The notes beneath the pieces are model-generated. The model saw only the letters and a program-made list of their open reading frames with translations. It was not told the origin of the DNA and searched no databases. Below, piece by piece: positions 19,035 to 28,794 of a DNA stretch of 64,000 nt. Location: NCBI GenBank assembly GCA_020353515.1, contig CP070695.1:3285532-3349531 (forward strand), written 5' to 3'. Source of the stretch: Candidatus Heimdallarchaeota archaeon (GTDB taxonomy: Archaea > Asgardarchaeota > Heimdallarchaeia > Hodarchaeales > Hodarchaeaceae). Numbering within the stretch: the stretch's first letter is position 1; every line of letters begins with the position of its first letter. The translations under genes were made by a program, and so were the position numbers.

Positions 19035-19270
19035 TAACTCTCGTGTTGTTTTGAATAAAGTTCGTTTCAGGGCAATACCAGTTAGACATGTTGTAGAATC
19101 AGTTAGGAACGTATTCCCACATTTCTTTATACCTCGTCAGGGACTAATTCAGGAACTTCATAAGGACCTGAATTTTCAGCATTTTTTGTTGAAAAAATGG
19201 TTTTTACGTTGGAGAACTCCTAAACTGTTTTGAATGAATTTTAAAAAGACGTTACCAAGGTGGATTTTCA

Positions 19271-19591
19271 ATGTTGGACGATGAGAATGGACCATTTGAT
19301 GAATCAGATGAGCGTGTGCAGCCTGAAGTGATTCCTTCTAAAGAATTTTTCAGAATTCTTATCTTTCTTGCGGTAATAGCTTCTATTTCTGGTTTTTTCA
19401 TTCTCCTTAGTATAATAGCAGTTTCAATATCAAATGCAACAATTTTATACCCTTATGGCTTTGTCTTAGGAATGTTACTCTTCTTAGGTGGACTTATTCT
19501 GTTATTAGGCATGATCTTTCTTCATCAAGAATCAAAAAAGACACCAGGTGTGGTTTCAACCAATACTAACGAAAATGAGCCAAAGATTTGA
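19271..19591 (+). CDS. Small two-helix membrane protein
   Basis: A 106-residue protein with an acidic N-terminal tail, two hydrophobic helices (about 27-50 and 59-83) and a polar C-terminal tail. AAGGTGG lies about eight bases before the ATG, supporting translation. No family recognised. The downstream regulator gene is 204 bases away on the same strand. Confidence 0.6.
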   Translation: MLDDENGPFDESDERVQPEVIPSKEFFRILIFLAVIASISGFFILLSIIAVSISNATILYPYGFVLGMLLFLGGLILLLGMIFLHQESKKTPGVVSTNTNENEPKI

Positions 19592-19795
19592 CATAAATAA
19601 TCCTCTGTTTGTCTCATTATATATCCCATAAGAAAACTTAATAACCTCAATCATTGTAATTGAATTATTATTTTGAAAGAACTCGTTATTAAATTGTCTT
19701 TAAGTTCTGTTCCCACCATCCTCTGTCTGTATCAGATGCCATTAAGTCGGTATTTTTAAAGGAATGCGAGAATGATTATATAGGAGCCAAATTCG

Positions 19796-20521
19796 GTGGA
19801 AGCTTACTATGACCAACCTGGACAAGTAATTCAGGTTATTGAAGCATTGGCAGACCCTACACGGCGCAGAATGTTGCTCCTTATGTACAGAAATCCTGCA
19901 GGGCTTACAGCATCAAATCTAGCAGACATGCTGCGAAAAAAAATCCCAACAATACTTCATCATCTTAAAAGCCTTGAAGAATTAGATTTAGCATATTATG
20001 ACATGCTAAAAATAGGGGGACAGCGGGAAGTAAAACATTGGAGAGTAAAGCATAAAAAATTCGTCATAGATATAGATATGGATAGTATCGCGTTACCAGA
20101 AGATTATATCATTGCTTTATTTGAGGATGAAAAGAGTAGAGCTGGAATGATAACAGAAGATTTTGGTAAAACGTTACATCCAGAAGAAATTAGAAATCGA
20201 CTTCAAGTTAAGCATCCAAACATAACAGATCGACAAGCAGAGATTATTAAAGGTCATTTGAGTCGAAAACGAGATTTGGAACACTATCTTCTCCAATGGA
20301 TTTATGGTGAGTTCGTTAATTCAGCTGGTGCTTTACAGTTGAATTTCTTTGAATTTGGCCAACATTTTGCATTAGATGAGAATTTGAGACGAGTATTGTT
20401 TGAAAAATTGATGGAATCTCAAAATTTCACTCCATATACTTACACCGAGAATGGCCAGGTCATTCAAAGAATGGCTCTCCGATCTGAGTACTTAAAATCC
20501 CATAAAGATTCAAGAATTTAG
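19796..20521 (+). CDS. ArsR-type winged-helix transcription regulator
   Basis: At 241 residues, the N-terminal third is a winged helix: EALADPTRRRMLLLMY, then a recognition helix in KKIPTILHHLKSLEELDLA, then a wing with QREVKHWRV. This is the ArsR/HTH_20 pattern often seen in archaeal one-component regulators. The rest is helical and could bind a ligand or another protein. The start is GTG 19796 with AGGAG about nine bases upstream. The gene converges on the inositol-monophosphatase-family gene (25-base gap). The target is unknown. Confidence 0.82.
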   Translation: MEAYYDQPGQVIQVIEALADPTRRRMLLLMYRNPAGLTASNLADMLRKKIPTILHHLKSLEELDLAYYDMLKIGGQREVKHWRVKHKKFVIDIDMDSIALPEDYIIALFEDEKSRAGMITEDFGKTLHPEEIRNRLQVKHPNITDRQAEIIKGHLSRKRDLEHYLLQWIYGEFVNSAGALQLNFFEFGQHFALDENLRRVLFEKLMESQNFTPYTYTENGQVIQRMALRSEYLKSHKDSRI

Positions 20522-20546
20522 TTTAAAGTTAATTGGAAGATAATTC

Positions 20547-21380
20547 TCAATCAGGACTCTTGTATATTCCTTTTAATTCAGCTATCCAGTTTAGCATTTC
20601 CTTATGTAATTTAGGTGCTGCAACAATTAACTGGTCAAACACTTGATCAGATGGATGGATTGGTTTTCCCTCTAGATTTGTGAATTTAAATCCGAGTCTA
20701 TCAAGAATTACCGCTGCTGCTGCAATATCCCAAAATTGTCCCTTTCTTCCAGCCCCCCAAAATAATCCTCCATCAAGAGTCCCTTGAGCAATCAACATTA
20801 AATGCTGTGATATCCCTCCACCAAGTCTATATGACCTTCCAATCTTTCCCGTTAAATCAGATGTAGCCAGTTCCTTTTTAAGAGGATCAGAAAGGCTACT
20901 TGAGAAATCGATGAGTAATCGAGCTTTTTTAATGGGACATGTTTTAGGAGAATGAAGAGTGTTTCCGTTTAGACGTACTTCTCCCCCTTTTGCAGCAGAA
21001 TAGAGCATATCAGTAAATGGATTATAAACCACACCTGCTAATACCCCTGATTTATCCCATGCTGCGACTGACATACTAACAAAGGCAAAGTTTCCTCTTA
21101 GAAATGCTTTTGTTCCATCTAAAGGATCAATGAACCAGATAATGTTATCTGGGAGTGCTTCAATGTCAATTTTCGATTCTTCTGCTTGAATAATATGATC
21201 AGGAAAATACATCAATATATGATTCTTGATTAATCGTTCAGATTCCATGTCAAAGCTTGTGACGACATCACTTTTACCTTTTCGGAAGATCTGAAGTCCT
21301 TCAAAAGACAATAAGCGAAGAAAAGATCCTGCCATCTTGGCTGCTTGTTCTGCAACTGTTTGAAGATCATCAATATTCAT
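20547..21380 (-). CDS. Inositol-monophosphatase-superfamily phosphatase (IMPase/CysQ-like)
   Basis: About 277 residues from the ATG at 21380, which lies 10 bases after the upstream roadblock gene's stop; the frame is open further to 21416 but that would overlap the neighbour. It has the metal-site motifs AEES, FIDPLDGTKAF and FWDIAAA in order. This superfamily includes inositol-1-phosphatase, fructose-1,6-bisphosphatase and 3'-phosphoadenosine-5'-phosphate phosphatase. In archaea an inositol- or fructose-bisphosphate phosphatase is common, but the exact substrate is not resolved. It is probably co-transcribed with the roadblock gene. Confidence 0.88.
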   Translation of the reverse strand: MNIDDLQTVAEQAAKMAGSFLRLLSFEGLQIFRKGKSDVVTSFDMESERLIKNHILMYFPDHIIQAEESKIDIEALPDNIIWFIDPLDGTKAFLRGNFAFVSMSVAAWDKSGVLAGVVYNPFTDMLYSAAKGGEVRLNGNTLHSPKTCPIKKARLLIDFSSSLSDPLKKELATSDLTGKIGRSYRLGGGISQHLMLIAQGTLDGGLFWGAGRKGQFWDIAAAAVILDRLGFKFTNLEGKPIHPSDQVFDQLIVAAPKLHKEMLNWIAELKGIYKSPD

Positions 21381-21390
21381 TATTGTTACC

Positions 21391-21780
21391 TCATTTCTCC
21401 AACTTAGCCAACTCAAAGCTTACTTGAGTACTCAAACCATCCAATAAAGGCATCACATCACCAACAGCACCAGGAGCAGCAGCTGCAACCATAAAAATTT
21501 CTTCTGCGACAGGTGCTATATAGCACTCTCTTTTTGGAGTACGAAAGATTAAAATATTGATATTCTCTTTAGTTCGATCATTAAACGAAGATTTTAACTC
21601 TTCAAACGCAATGAGTCCTAAAATATTTATCGATTCCATCTCAGCGGGATCACAAGTCGCTGTAGAATATAGCTCGAGTCCTTCACCTGTAATAATGGAA
21701 ATACACAATGGGATTTCTACATACTTACTGTCAAAGACCTTCTCAACGACGCTTATTGCTTTTTGGGCACTTTCAGACAT
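21391..21780 (-). CDS. Roadblock/LC7-like domain protein
   Basis: About 129 residues. The order is an N-terminal helix, a strand pair (CISIITGEGLELYS), a long helix (ESINILGLIAFEELKSSF) and two further strands (INILIFRTPKRECYIAPV, IFMVAAAAP), the roadblock/MglB arrangement. Roadblock proteins usually bind small GTPases. ATG 21789 and ATG 21780 are both in frame; the latter has the better placed GAGATGA. It precedes the inositol-monophosphatase-family gene by 10 bases. No GTPase gene lies in the window. Confidence 0.65.
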   Translation of the reverse strand: MSESAQKAISVVEKVFDSKYVEIPLCISIITGEGLELYSTATCDPAEMESINILGLIAFEELKSSFNDRTKENINILIFRTPKRECYIAPVAEEIFMVAAAAPGAVGDVMPLLDGLSTQVSFELAKLEK

Positions 21781-22040
21781 AGTAATCATCTCTTAGGAGA
21801 ATTTTGATAAAGAACATGACGACAACAGATTCTGTTTTCATTTTAAAGGAATTTTATCCCTTTTAGGAGATATTCTATCATATTTCGTTTGACTCAAAGG
21901 CGAAAGGTCTTTGATACTTGAAAAATATTTGCTATTTAAGCAATTAATCCTCAAATATTGACCCTAAAGTTTTTTTGTGAAATTTTTAGGGGCAAATGTA
22001 TAAGCAATACACCCATTTTTGCCAATTAATGTGATTTATT

Positions 22041-25000
22041 GTGAAATTTCCTACTTTACCAACTACTCCTGATCTTCCGACTCAAGAAGAAGCTATTTTC
22101 GACTTCTGGAGGAAAAATGAAATAGAAAAAAAGGTACAAGAAGCTTCGAAGGGGAATCCTCCATATGTTTTTGTAGAAGGGCCACCAACAGCCAATGGCC
22201 ACCCTCATATGGGTCATGCTTTAACCCGTGCTATAAAAGACGTCTTCTTACGTTATAAATCAATGACAGGCCACCATATTACTCCACGTATCGGTGGATG
22301 GGACTGTCACGGACTACCTGTCGAAATCGAAGTCGAAAAAGAATTAGGATTGGAGGGTAAAGAAGATATTGAAGCTTATGGTATTGAAAAATTTAATGCT
22401 AAGTGTCGAGAATCTGTTTTGCGATATGTCAATGAATGGGAGGAAATGTCCACAAGAATTGGATTTCATCTTGATATGCCAAGATCTTATATTACCATGT
22501 CAGAAGAGTACATTGAGTCCGTGTGGTGGTCATTAAAGGAAATTTATAAAAAGAAACTATTATTCAAGGGACATAAAGTTATTCCTTACTGCACCAGATG
22601 TGGTACCCCAATTTCGTCTCATGAAGTCGCTCAAGGATACCAAGAAACACAGGATCCAAGTATTTATATTAAATTTAAAGTTAAGGGAGAAAAAAATCGC
22701 TATTTTCTTGCCTGGACTACCACTCCATGGACCCTCTTATCGAACCTTGTATTAGCAATCGCTAAAGATGAATCCTATGTTGAAGTAGAACATGAAAATG
22801 AATCTCTTATTTTTGCTAAAAAATTATTGTCTCCTGTTTTTCCAGAGGGAAAATCAATCATTCGAGAGTATAAAGGAGAAGAGCTAGTTGGAATGGAATA
22901 TGAAGCACTCTTCCCATATACCGCTCTCAAAAAAAAGGGAAAAGCTCATTTTGTAACTGATGCCGACTTTGTTTTAATGGATGAAGGTACAGGTATTGTT
23001 CATTGTGCCCCCGCTTTTGGTGTTGAAGATTATGAACTCTGCCAGGAGATCGGAGTAGAAATGTTCAATCCAGTCTTAGAAAATGGTACTTTTATTGAGG
23101 AAATGCCTGATTTCGGGGGTATGCACGTTAAAGAAGCAGATCCTCACATCATGGAGAAGCTGCGTCAAGAAAATAAACTCTTACGTGAAAAAACAATCAC
23201 TCATACCTACCCGTTTTGCTGGAGATGTGATTCTCCGTTACTTTATTACGCTATTGAATCATGGTTCATCGGAATGAGCCAATTACGGAAACGAATTCAA
23301 GAATTAAACCAACAAATACGATGGATGCCTAAACACCTGAAAGATGGACGATTTGGCAATTTTCTTGATGAGCTTAAAGACTGGGCTCTCTCCCGTTCTC
23401 GTTATTGGGGAACACCTCTTCCTATCTGGACTTGTGATAATGGCCATGAATTTGCTATTGGTAGCAGGGAAGAACTTGACAAATTGACCGAGGGAGGTCT
23501 TCCAGATAATTTTTCGCTTCATAAACCTTATGTTGACCAGATTACTGTCAAATGTCCCTCCTGTAAAGCTAATTCTACTCGAGAAGAATACGTAATTGAT
23601 TGTTGGTATGATTCGGGAGCTGCACCATTTGCTCAGTGGCACTACCCTTTCGAAAATAAAGAAGAATTTAACAATCATTTTCCAGTCGATTTTATAACCG
23701 AAGCTATTGATCAAACACGGGGATGGTTCTATTCGCTTCATGCGATTTCAACAGTGGTTTTTGATTCCGTTTCGTTTAAAACATGTCTAACTATGGGTCA
23801 TACCCAAGATGAGGAGGGAAAGAAGATGTCAAAGTCAAAGGGAAACGTTATTGCCCCAAAATTAGTTTTTGAAAAATACGGAGCTGATCCTGCCCGCTGG
23901 ATGCTTTTCAGCACTCCCGCATGGAATGATGTCCGTTTTGGATTGAACCTTGTCGAAGAGAGTATGAAAGATTTTATTCTCCCATTATGGAATGTGCTAT
24001 TATTCTATGTAACCTATGCAAATCTTGACCAATATTCCCCAAATGACAAGAAATATCAAATTTCGTCAGAAGGTCGCCCTATTATAGATCAATGGATTCT
24101 TTCACGATACCATAACACCCTTAAAGATTTTCACCAAGGTTTTGATGATCTTTCAATCCATCAAGTCATCAAATCCCTCCAAAACTTTCTTAATAGTGAT
24201 CTCTCCAATTTATGGATTCGGCAATCGCGTCGACGATTCTGGGAGAAAGAATTGAGTCTTTCCAAGAAATCTGCTTATTCCACCCTTTATGAAATCCTTC
24301 ATTCACTAGCGATAACTCTTGCTCCAATTTTACCTTACTTAAGTGAGAAAATGTATCAAGTTCTGATAATTAGTCAAGGACTTGGACTAGAGAGCGTCCA
24401 CTTAGAAAGACTTCCAGAACCAAATGAAAATCTGATAAATTCCAAGATTGAAAACTTAGTAAAAATAACACGAGATGCTATAACAAATGGACGAGCTATT
24501 CGTGCGCAAAAAGGATTGAAAGCTAGATGGCCATTACCCCAGGTTATTTTTGTTTCTAATGAAGAAGGAAAAGAGGCTCTTATTACATTAAAGAATCTTA
24601 TCCTTCAAGAACTCAATGTTAAAGATATGACCTTTACTAAGGATCCCTTGGAGTTCCAAGAGATAATTTTCTCCCCCAACTTCAAACAGCTAGGACCTAA
24701 ATTCAAAAAGAAAGCTAACACGGTCGCAACTTGGATGAGGAGCCAAAAAGGCCAAAAAGCGAAAGAAATTGCTGATCAAATCACACGAAAAGGAAGTTAT
24801 CACATGACAATTGCGGGAGAAGCTTTTGAAATCAGTACAGATGATCTGGAAATCAAAATTACTGAGCGAGAGGGGTACAGTGGTTCTTCTTTTAGTCATG
24901 GTGATCTTTTTCTGAACTTAGAACTAACAGATGAGCTAATTAACGAAGGATTCGTTCGTGATCTAATTCGTCGAATTCAATCGATGAGAAAGGATATGGA

Positions 25001-25211
25001 ACTTGAATACGACGCGGAAATACTAGTAAATATTTCTAAAGCTGACCCAAAAATCATGGAAGTCATCAACAACTATTCCACATTGATTAAAGAAGAGGTT
25101 TTAGCACTAAAAATAGATTTTCAGACATCACAAGAAGGGTTCACAAAAGCGTGGATTATTCAAGACCCTCATGAGAATATAAGAGAGATTACAATCAATA
25201 TTCAAAAATGA
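22041..25211 (+). CDS. ileS: Isoleucyl-tRNA synthetase
   Basis: At 1056 residues this is a class Ia synthetase. The HIGH-type motif is HMGH (about 56-59) in GPPTANGHPHMGH, the KMSKS loop is intact (about 595-600), and the WWSLK and GWDCHGLP motifs are those of IleRS. The internal CP1 editing domain is present (WTTTPWTL, GTGIVHCAPAFG) and the C-terminus holds the anticodon-binding region. It is of the archaeal/eukaryotic-like length. The start is GTG 22041. A possible TATA-like TATTTAA is about 110 bases upstream. AlaRS follows on the same strand after 104 bases. Confidence 0.97.
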   Translation: MKFPTLPTTPDLPTQEEAIFDFWRKNEIEKKVQEASKGNPPYVFVEGPPTANGHPHMGHALTRAIKDVFLRYKSMTGHHITPRIGGWDCHGLPVEIEVEKELGLEGKEDIEAYGIEKFNAKCRESVLRYVNEWEEMSTRIGFHLDMPRSYITMSEEYIESVWWSLKEIYKKKLLFKGHKVIPYCTRCGTPISSHEVAQGYQETQDPSIYIKFKVKGEKNRYFLAWTTTPWTLLSNLVLAIAKDESYVEVEHENESLIFAKKLLSPVFPEGKSIIREYKGEELVGMEYEALFPYTALKKKGKAHFVTDADFVLMDEGTGIVHCAPAFGVEDYELCQEIGVEMFNPVLENGTFIEEMPDFGGMHVKEADPHIMEKLRQENKLLREKTITHTYPFCWRCDSPLLYYAIESWFIGMSQLRKRIQELNQQIRWMPKHLKDGRFGNFLDELKDWALSRSRYWGTPLPIWTCDNGHEFAIGSREELDKLTEGGLPDNFSLHKPYVDQITVKCPSCKANSTREEYVIDCWYDSGAAPFAQWHYPFENKEEFNNHFPVDFITEAIDQTRGWFYSLHAISTVVFDSVSFKTCLTMGHTQDEEGKKMSKSKGNVIAPKLVFEKYGADPARWMLFSTPAWNDVRFGLNLVEESMKDFILPLWNVLLFYVTYANLDQYSPNDKKYQISSEGRPIIDQWILSRYHNTLKDFHQGFDDLSIHQVIKSLQNFLNSDLSNLWIRQSRRRFWEKELSLSKKSAYSTLYEILHSLAITLAPILPYLSEKMYQVLIISQGLGLESVHLERLPEPNENLINSKIENLVKITRDAITNGRAIRAQKGLKARWPLPQVIFVSNEEGKEALITLKNLILQELNVKDMTFTKDPLEFQEIIFSPNFKQLGPKFKKKANTVATWMRSQKGQKAKEIADQITRKGSYHMTIAGEAFEISTDDLEIKITEREGYSGSSFSHGDLFLNLELTDELINEGFVRDLIRRIQSMRKDMELEYDAEILVNISKADPKIMEVINNYSTLIKEEVLALKIDFQTSQEGFTKAWIIQDPHENIREITINIQK

Positions 25212-25315
25212 ATCTCATCAATTTCTTGCTTTATTACCAAATATTCGGAGACGAGAATTTATTAAATCTAGATAAACGGTTCTTCATGAATCTATAATAG
25301 TGATGTGAACATTCT

Positions 25316-27088
25316 GTGGAGTCTAATGAATTAAGAAGGATTTTTCTTCAATTTTTCAAAGAAAAAGATCATATTATCATCCCCTCAGCATCAGTTATGC
25401 CTGAAAACGACCCCACAGTCCTTTTTACCACAGCAGGGATGCATCCATTACAAGTATACTTGATGGGGCAACCCCATCCTGCAGGAAAACGACTTGTAAA
25501 TTGTCAAAAATGTGTCCGTACTGGAGATATAGATGATGTAGGAGATCCTACTCACTTAACATTTTTTGAGATGTTAGGGAATTGGTCTCTTGGGGATTAC
25601 TTTAAAAAAGAAGCTATCGCGATGAGTTGGGAATTTCTGACTGATACTCGGTGGTTAGGATTAGATCCTGAAAAATTGTCTGTAACTGTTTTCGCAGGAG
25701 ATGAGGAAGTTCCCCGTGATGAAGAATCAGCAAATTACTGGCGAGAGATAGGCATACCTGATGAAAGGATTTATTACCTCTCACGAGAAGAGAATTGGTG
25801 GGGGCCTGCAGGAGATACGGGTCCCTGTGGCCCTGATACGGAAATGTTCTATGATACAGGTAAGAAACCTTGTTCTGAAGCATGTAGACCTGGTTGTCAC
25901 TGTGGGAAATTTTTCGAAATTTGGAACGATGTCTTCATGAGCTATAACAAGAAAGCTGATGGGACTTATGAAAAACTCAAACAACACAATGTTGATACTG
26001 GAATGGGGATTGAACGAACAGTTGCTGTTCTAAATGGAATGCAGAGTGTATTTGAAATAGATTCTTACGCCCCATTAGTAAAACGAGTAATAAAGCTTGC
26101 CCGAATCAAGGAACAACTAGACCAAGACCAACAAAAAGCTATCCGTATTATTGTTGATCATATTAGAGCTGCTACGTTCATTTTAGGAGATGATAAACAC
26201 CTTCCCCCCTCTAATCTAGGGCAGGGATATGTATTAAGACGTTTGATACGGCGAATTATTCGTCAAGGGAATTTACTAAATATAAAACAACAATTTCTTC
26301 CAGAATTAGCACATCTCGTTATCGATATGAGTAAAGAGACATATCCTGAGCTGCAGCGTAATAAAGACTTTATTATCAAGAATCTTACACAGGAAGAGCA
26401 GAAATTTTCTAAAGCACTACGCCGTGGCTTACGAAAATTCAACCAAATCTTTAAAGAAAAAGAAACCATCACTGGAGAAGATGCTTTCCTATTATTCACC
26501 TCATTTGGCTTCCCACTTGAAATCACGTCTGAATTAGCTGCTGAGAAAGGTATTTTTATCGATTTGAAGGTTTTTAAAGAAGAATTTGAGCGCCATAGAG
26601 AACTTTCTAGACAAGCAACGGCTGGGACATTTCAAAGTGGACTTGCAGATCACACGGAAAGAACAACACGACTACATACTGCAACACATCTGCTCCAACA
26701 AGCTCTTCGAGAAGTACTAGGGGATCATGTAGAACAAAAAGGAAGTAATATTACTCCTGAACGGACTAGGTTTGACTTTAGTCATCCTAAAACCTTGACA
26801 ACTGATGAACTCAAAAGAGTTGAAGCTTTGGTAAACCAAAAGATCAAGGAGGCACTTCCTGTAAGTAAAGAGATAATGACACCTCAAGAAGCAAAAAAGC
26901 AGGGAGCTCTTGGATTTTTTGAGGAACGATACAAAGGTAAAGTCTCTGTGTACTCTGTTGGAAATTTTTCCAAAGAAGTTTGCACTGGACCTCATGTTTC
27001 AAATACAAAGGAAATAGGTAATTTTAGAATTCAAAAGCAAAAAAATATTGGTGTTGGGCTAATGCGGATCAGGGCAAGCGTTGATTAA
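25316..27088 (+). CDS. alaS: Alanyl-tRNA synthetase, short form lacking C-Ala
   Basis: The 590-residue protein has the class II AlaRS catalytic core (TTAGMHPL, KCVRTGDIDDVGD, FFEMLGNWS, GPCGPDTEMFYD, GMGIERT), the tRNA-recognition domain, and an editing domain with HxxxH at H454/H458 and CxxxH at C556/H560. It ends right after the editing domain, so the C-terminal oligomerisation domain is missing (typical AlaRS is about 875-900). The body resembles the compact AlaRS of candidate-phyla bacteria more than archaeal AlaRS, which suggests transfer. The start is GTG 25316. The stop overlaps the convergent nadE by four bases. Confidence 0.93.
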   Translation: MESNELRRIFLQFFKEKDHIIIPSASVMPENDPTVLFTTAGMHPLQVYLMGQPHPAGKRLVNCQKCVRTGDIDDVGDPTHLTFFEMLGNWSLGDYFKKEAIAMSWEFLTDTRWLGLDPEKLSVTVFAGDEEVPRDEESANYWREIGIPDERIYYLSREENWWGPAGDTGPCGPDTEMFYDTGKKPCSEACRPGCHCGKFFEIWNDVFMSYNKKADGTYEKLKQHNVDTGMGIERTVAVLNGMQSVFEIDSYAPLVKRVIKLARIKEQLDQDQQKAIRIIVDHIRAATFILGDDKHLPPSNLGQGYVLRRLIRRIIRQGNLLNIKQQFLPELAHLVIDMSKETYPELQRNKDFIIKNLTQEEQKFSKALRRGLRKFNQIFKEKETITGEDAFLLFTSFGFPLEITSELAAEKGIFIDLKVFKEEFERHRELSRQATAGTFQSGLADHTERTTRLHTATHLLQQALREVLGDHVEQKGSNITPERTRFDFSHPKTLTTDELKRVEALVNQKIKEALPVSKEIMTPQEAKKQGALGFFEERYKGKVSVYSVGNFSKEVCTGPHVSNTKEIGNFRIQKQKNIGVGLMRIRASVD

Positions 27089-27924
27089 ACATCGCTTGGT
27101 TTAACTAAGGGGATTCGCCAGTCAATATTTGGTGTTCTTATTCCTAGCTTGAAAATAAGTGGGCCTCGTCGTTTATGTTCACTTTGATATAGCATTGATC
27201 GTACTCTTTTTACCTCTGTGATGGGAATCTGAAGATAGTCAGCGACTTCTACCTCAGTTTGAAACCGTTCCAATCCATATAGAATATTATCAAGTTGTAG
27301 ATAAGACATACCTATCTCTGCTTCGTCAGTTTGTCCCTCCCATAATCCTGCTGACGGTGCTTTAGTAAGAATACAATCTGGTATATTCAAATATTTTCCT
27401 AATTGCATCACATGGGTTTTATAAACGTCTCCAATGGGTAGTATATCAACAGCACCATCCCCAAACTTTGTGAAATAACCAATCATTATCTCACTTTTAT
27501 TTCCAGCTCCACACACTAGATAATTGAATCTATTTGCATAGAAATAAAAAATTGCTTGACGAATACGGGGTTTAAAGTTAGCCCATCTTAATATTGATGA
27601 ATCCTCTTTCTCTTGTACTTCTTCAGAAAATCTATCGATCAGTTTTTGAATATTAATTTCCGTTAATTTTACCCCTAATTGAGAGCATAGTGATTTGACA
27701 TCTCCTATATCAGAACTTGGCGTTGTTGCACTGGGTAAAAAAAAAGTAAGAACGTTTTTTGGTTTTAAAGCACGAACAGCGATCGAAGCGACTACTGCAG
27801 AATCAATTCCACCACTTAATCCGATTATTACTCCTTTCGTACCCGATTCAGTTACGCGAGTCCTAATAAAATCTTCAATTAGTCTTATTGTATGGGGAGC
27901 ATCAATTGGAGGAATTTTATTCAT
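27085..27924 (-). CDS. nadE: NAD synthetase, synthetase subunit
   Basis: The 279-residue protein has an intact PP-loop SGGIDS in GVIIGLSGGIDSAVV, plus GAGNKSE and the FGDGAVDILPIGDVYKT substrate segment. It makes NAD+ from nicotinic acid adenine dinucleotide, ATP and ammonia. The upstream gene, 17 bases away on the same strand, is a nitrilase-fold amidase. The two together look like the halves of a glutamine-dependent NAD synthetase that is fused in many organisms. The 3' end overlaps alaS by four bases. Confidence 0.93.
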   Translation of the reverse strand: MNKIPPIDAPHTIRLIEDFIRTRVTESGTKGVIIGLSGGIDSAVVASIAVRALKPKNVLTFFLPSATTPSSDIGDVKSLCSQLGVKLTEINIQKLIDRFSEEVQEKEDSSILRWANFKPRIRQAIFYFYANRFNYLVCGAGNKSEIMIGYFTKFGDGAVDILPIGDVYKTHVMQLGKYLNIPDCILTKAPSAGLWEGQTDEAEIGMSYLQLDNILYGLERFQTEVEVADYLQIPITEVKRVRSMLYQSEHKRRGPLIFKLGIRTPNIDWRIPLVKPSDV

Positions 27925-27941
27925 TCATCTAATCTCCATTA

Positions 27942-28769
27942 CTAGAGTTCCTGACTTTCGTCTCCTAACTTTGAATAAATCCATGGTGGTACATCTCTAA
28001 GAGTAGGAACAAAAGGCCTAGATGTACGTATATCAGTATCTAATTGTGCAATCCCAAAATCAGGTTCATCATACTTGAGTTTTAGGATTTGTTTACCTGT
28101 TGCATTGCGAATTTCTGAGCCTCCCCAGAATATCAAATCATCTTGGATTCCTGACTGGTTGACATATACCACATTAATTGTGTTTTCCATTGCCCGAGTT
28201 GGTAAAAACGATTCAAAATATTGCCTTCGTACTCCAGGTGAGGCAGAAATACAAATACTTGTGTGCGCTCCTAATAAAGCGTGAGCACGTGTAATTTCTG
28301 GACTAAATAGATCATAACAAATTTGCAATCCAATTTTTCCAAATGGACTTTCAACAACATCGATTGTGGTTGCACTTCTAAAATATCGTCTCTCATTAAA
28401 GACAGAATGATTAGGGATGAATATTTTCCTGCCTTTTCCTAAGAATCCTTCTGGCCCAAAGAATGCAGCTGTATTATATAATACACCAGGAACAGATTTT
28501 TCTGGTATTCCTACAATAAGATAACAGTTACTTGTTTTAGCTATTTTTGCTATCTTCTGGCTAAGTGGGCCTGTAGGAATCTCCTCTGCTAAATTGAATA
28601 CATCATCATGCATGAGATAACCTGTAACTGCAAGTTCGGGGAAAACTACAATCGTATTTGGATCAGTGGCCACTTCTTTTTTTTGACAAATAGATGCTAT
28701 TTTTTTCAAATTGAAATCAGGATCTGCTTGGTGTGACTGTATTTGAGCAGCAGCAATGTTATATTTCAT
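27942..28769 (-). CDS. Nitrilase-fold amidase, probable glutaminase partner of NadE
   Basis: The 275-residue carbon-nitrogen hydrolase has a Glu-Lys-Cys triad in FPELAVTGY, KIFIPNHSVF and LQICYDLFSPE. The GYLMHDDVF, FIPNHSVFNERRYF and SASPGVRRQ stretches match the glutaminase domain of glutamine-dependent NAD synthetase. Its position 17 bases before nadE supports a two-subunit enzyme in which this protein frees ammonia from glutamine. The residues that line the ammonia tunnel cannot be judged here. Confidence 0.87.
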   Translation of the reverse strand: MKYNIAAAQIQSHQADPDFNLKKIASICQKKEVATDPNTIVVFPELAVTGYLMHDDVFNLAEEIPTGPLSQKIAKIAKTSNCYLIVGIPEKSVPGVLYNTAAFFGPEGFLGKGRKIFIPNHSVFNERRYFRSATTIDVVESPFGKIGLQICYDLFSPEITRAHALLGAHTSICISASPGVRRQYFESFLPTRAMENTINVVYVNQSGIQDDLIFWGGSEIRNATGKQILKLKYDEPDFGIAQLDTDIRTSRPFVPTLRDVPPWIYSKLGDESQEL

Positions 28770-28794
28770 TTATATCACAAATATTCTTACTTTA

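Noticed and set aside
19051..19233. A 60-codon plus-strand open frame
   Set aside because: It lies opposite the upstream extension of the possible luciferase-fold gene, has no ribosome-binding site and a low-complexity translation.
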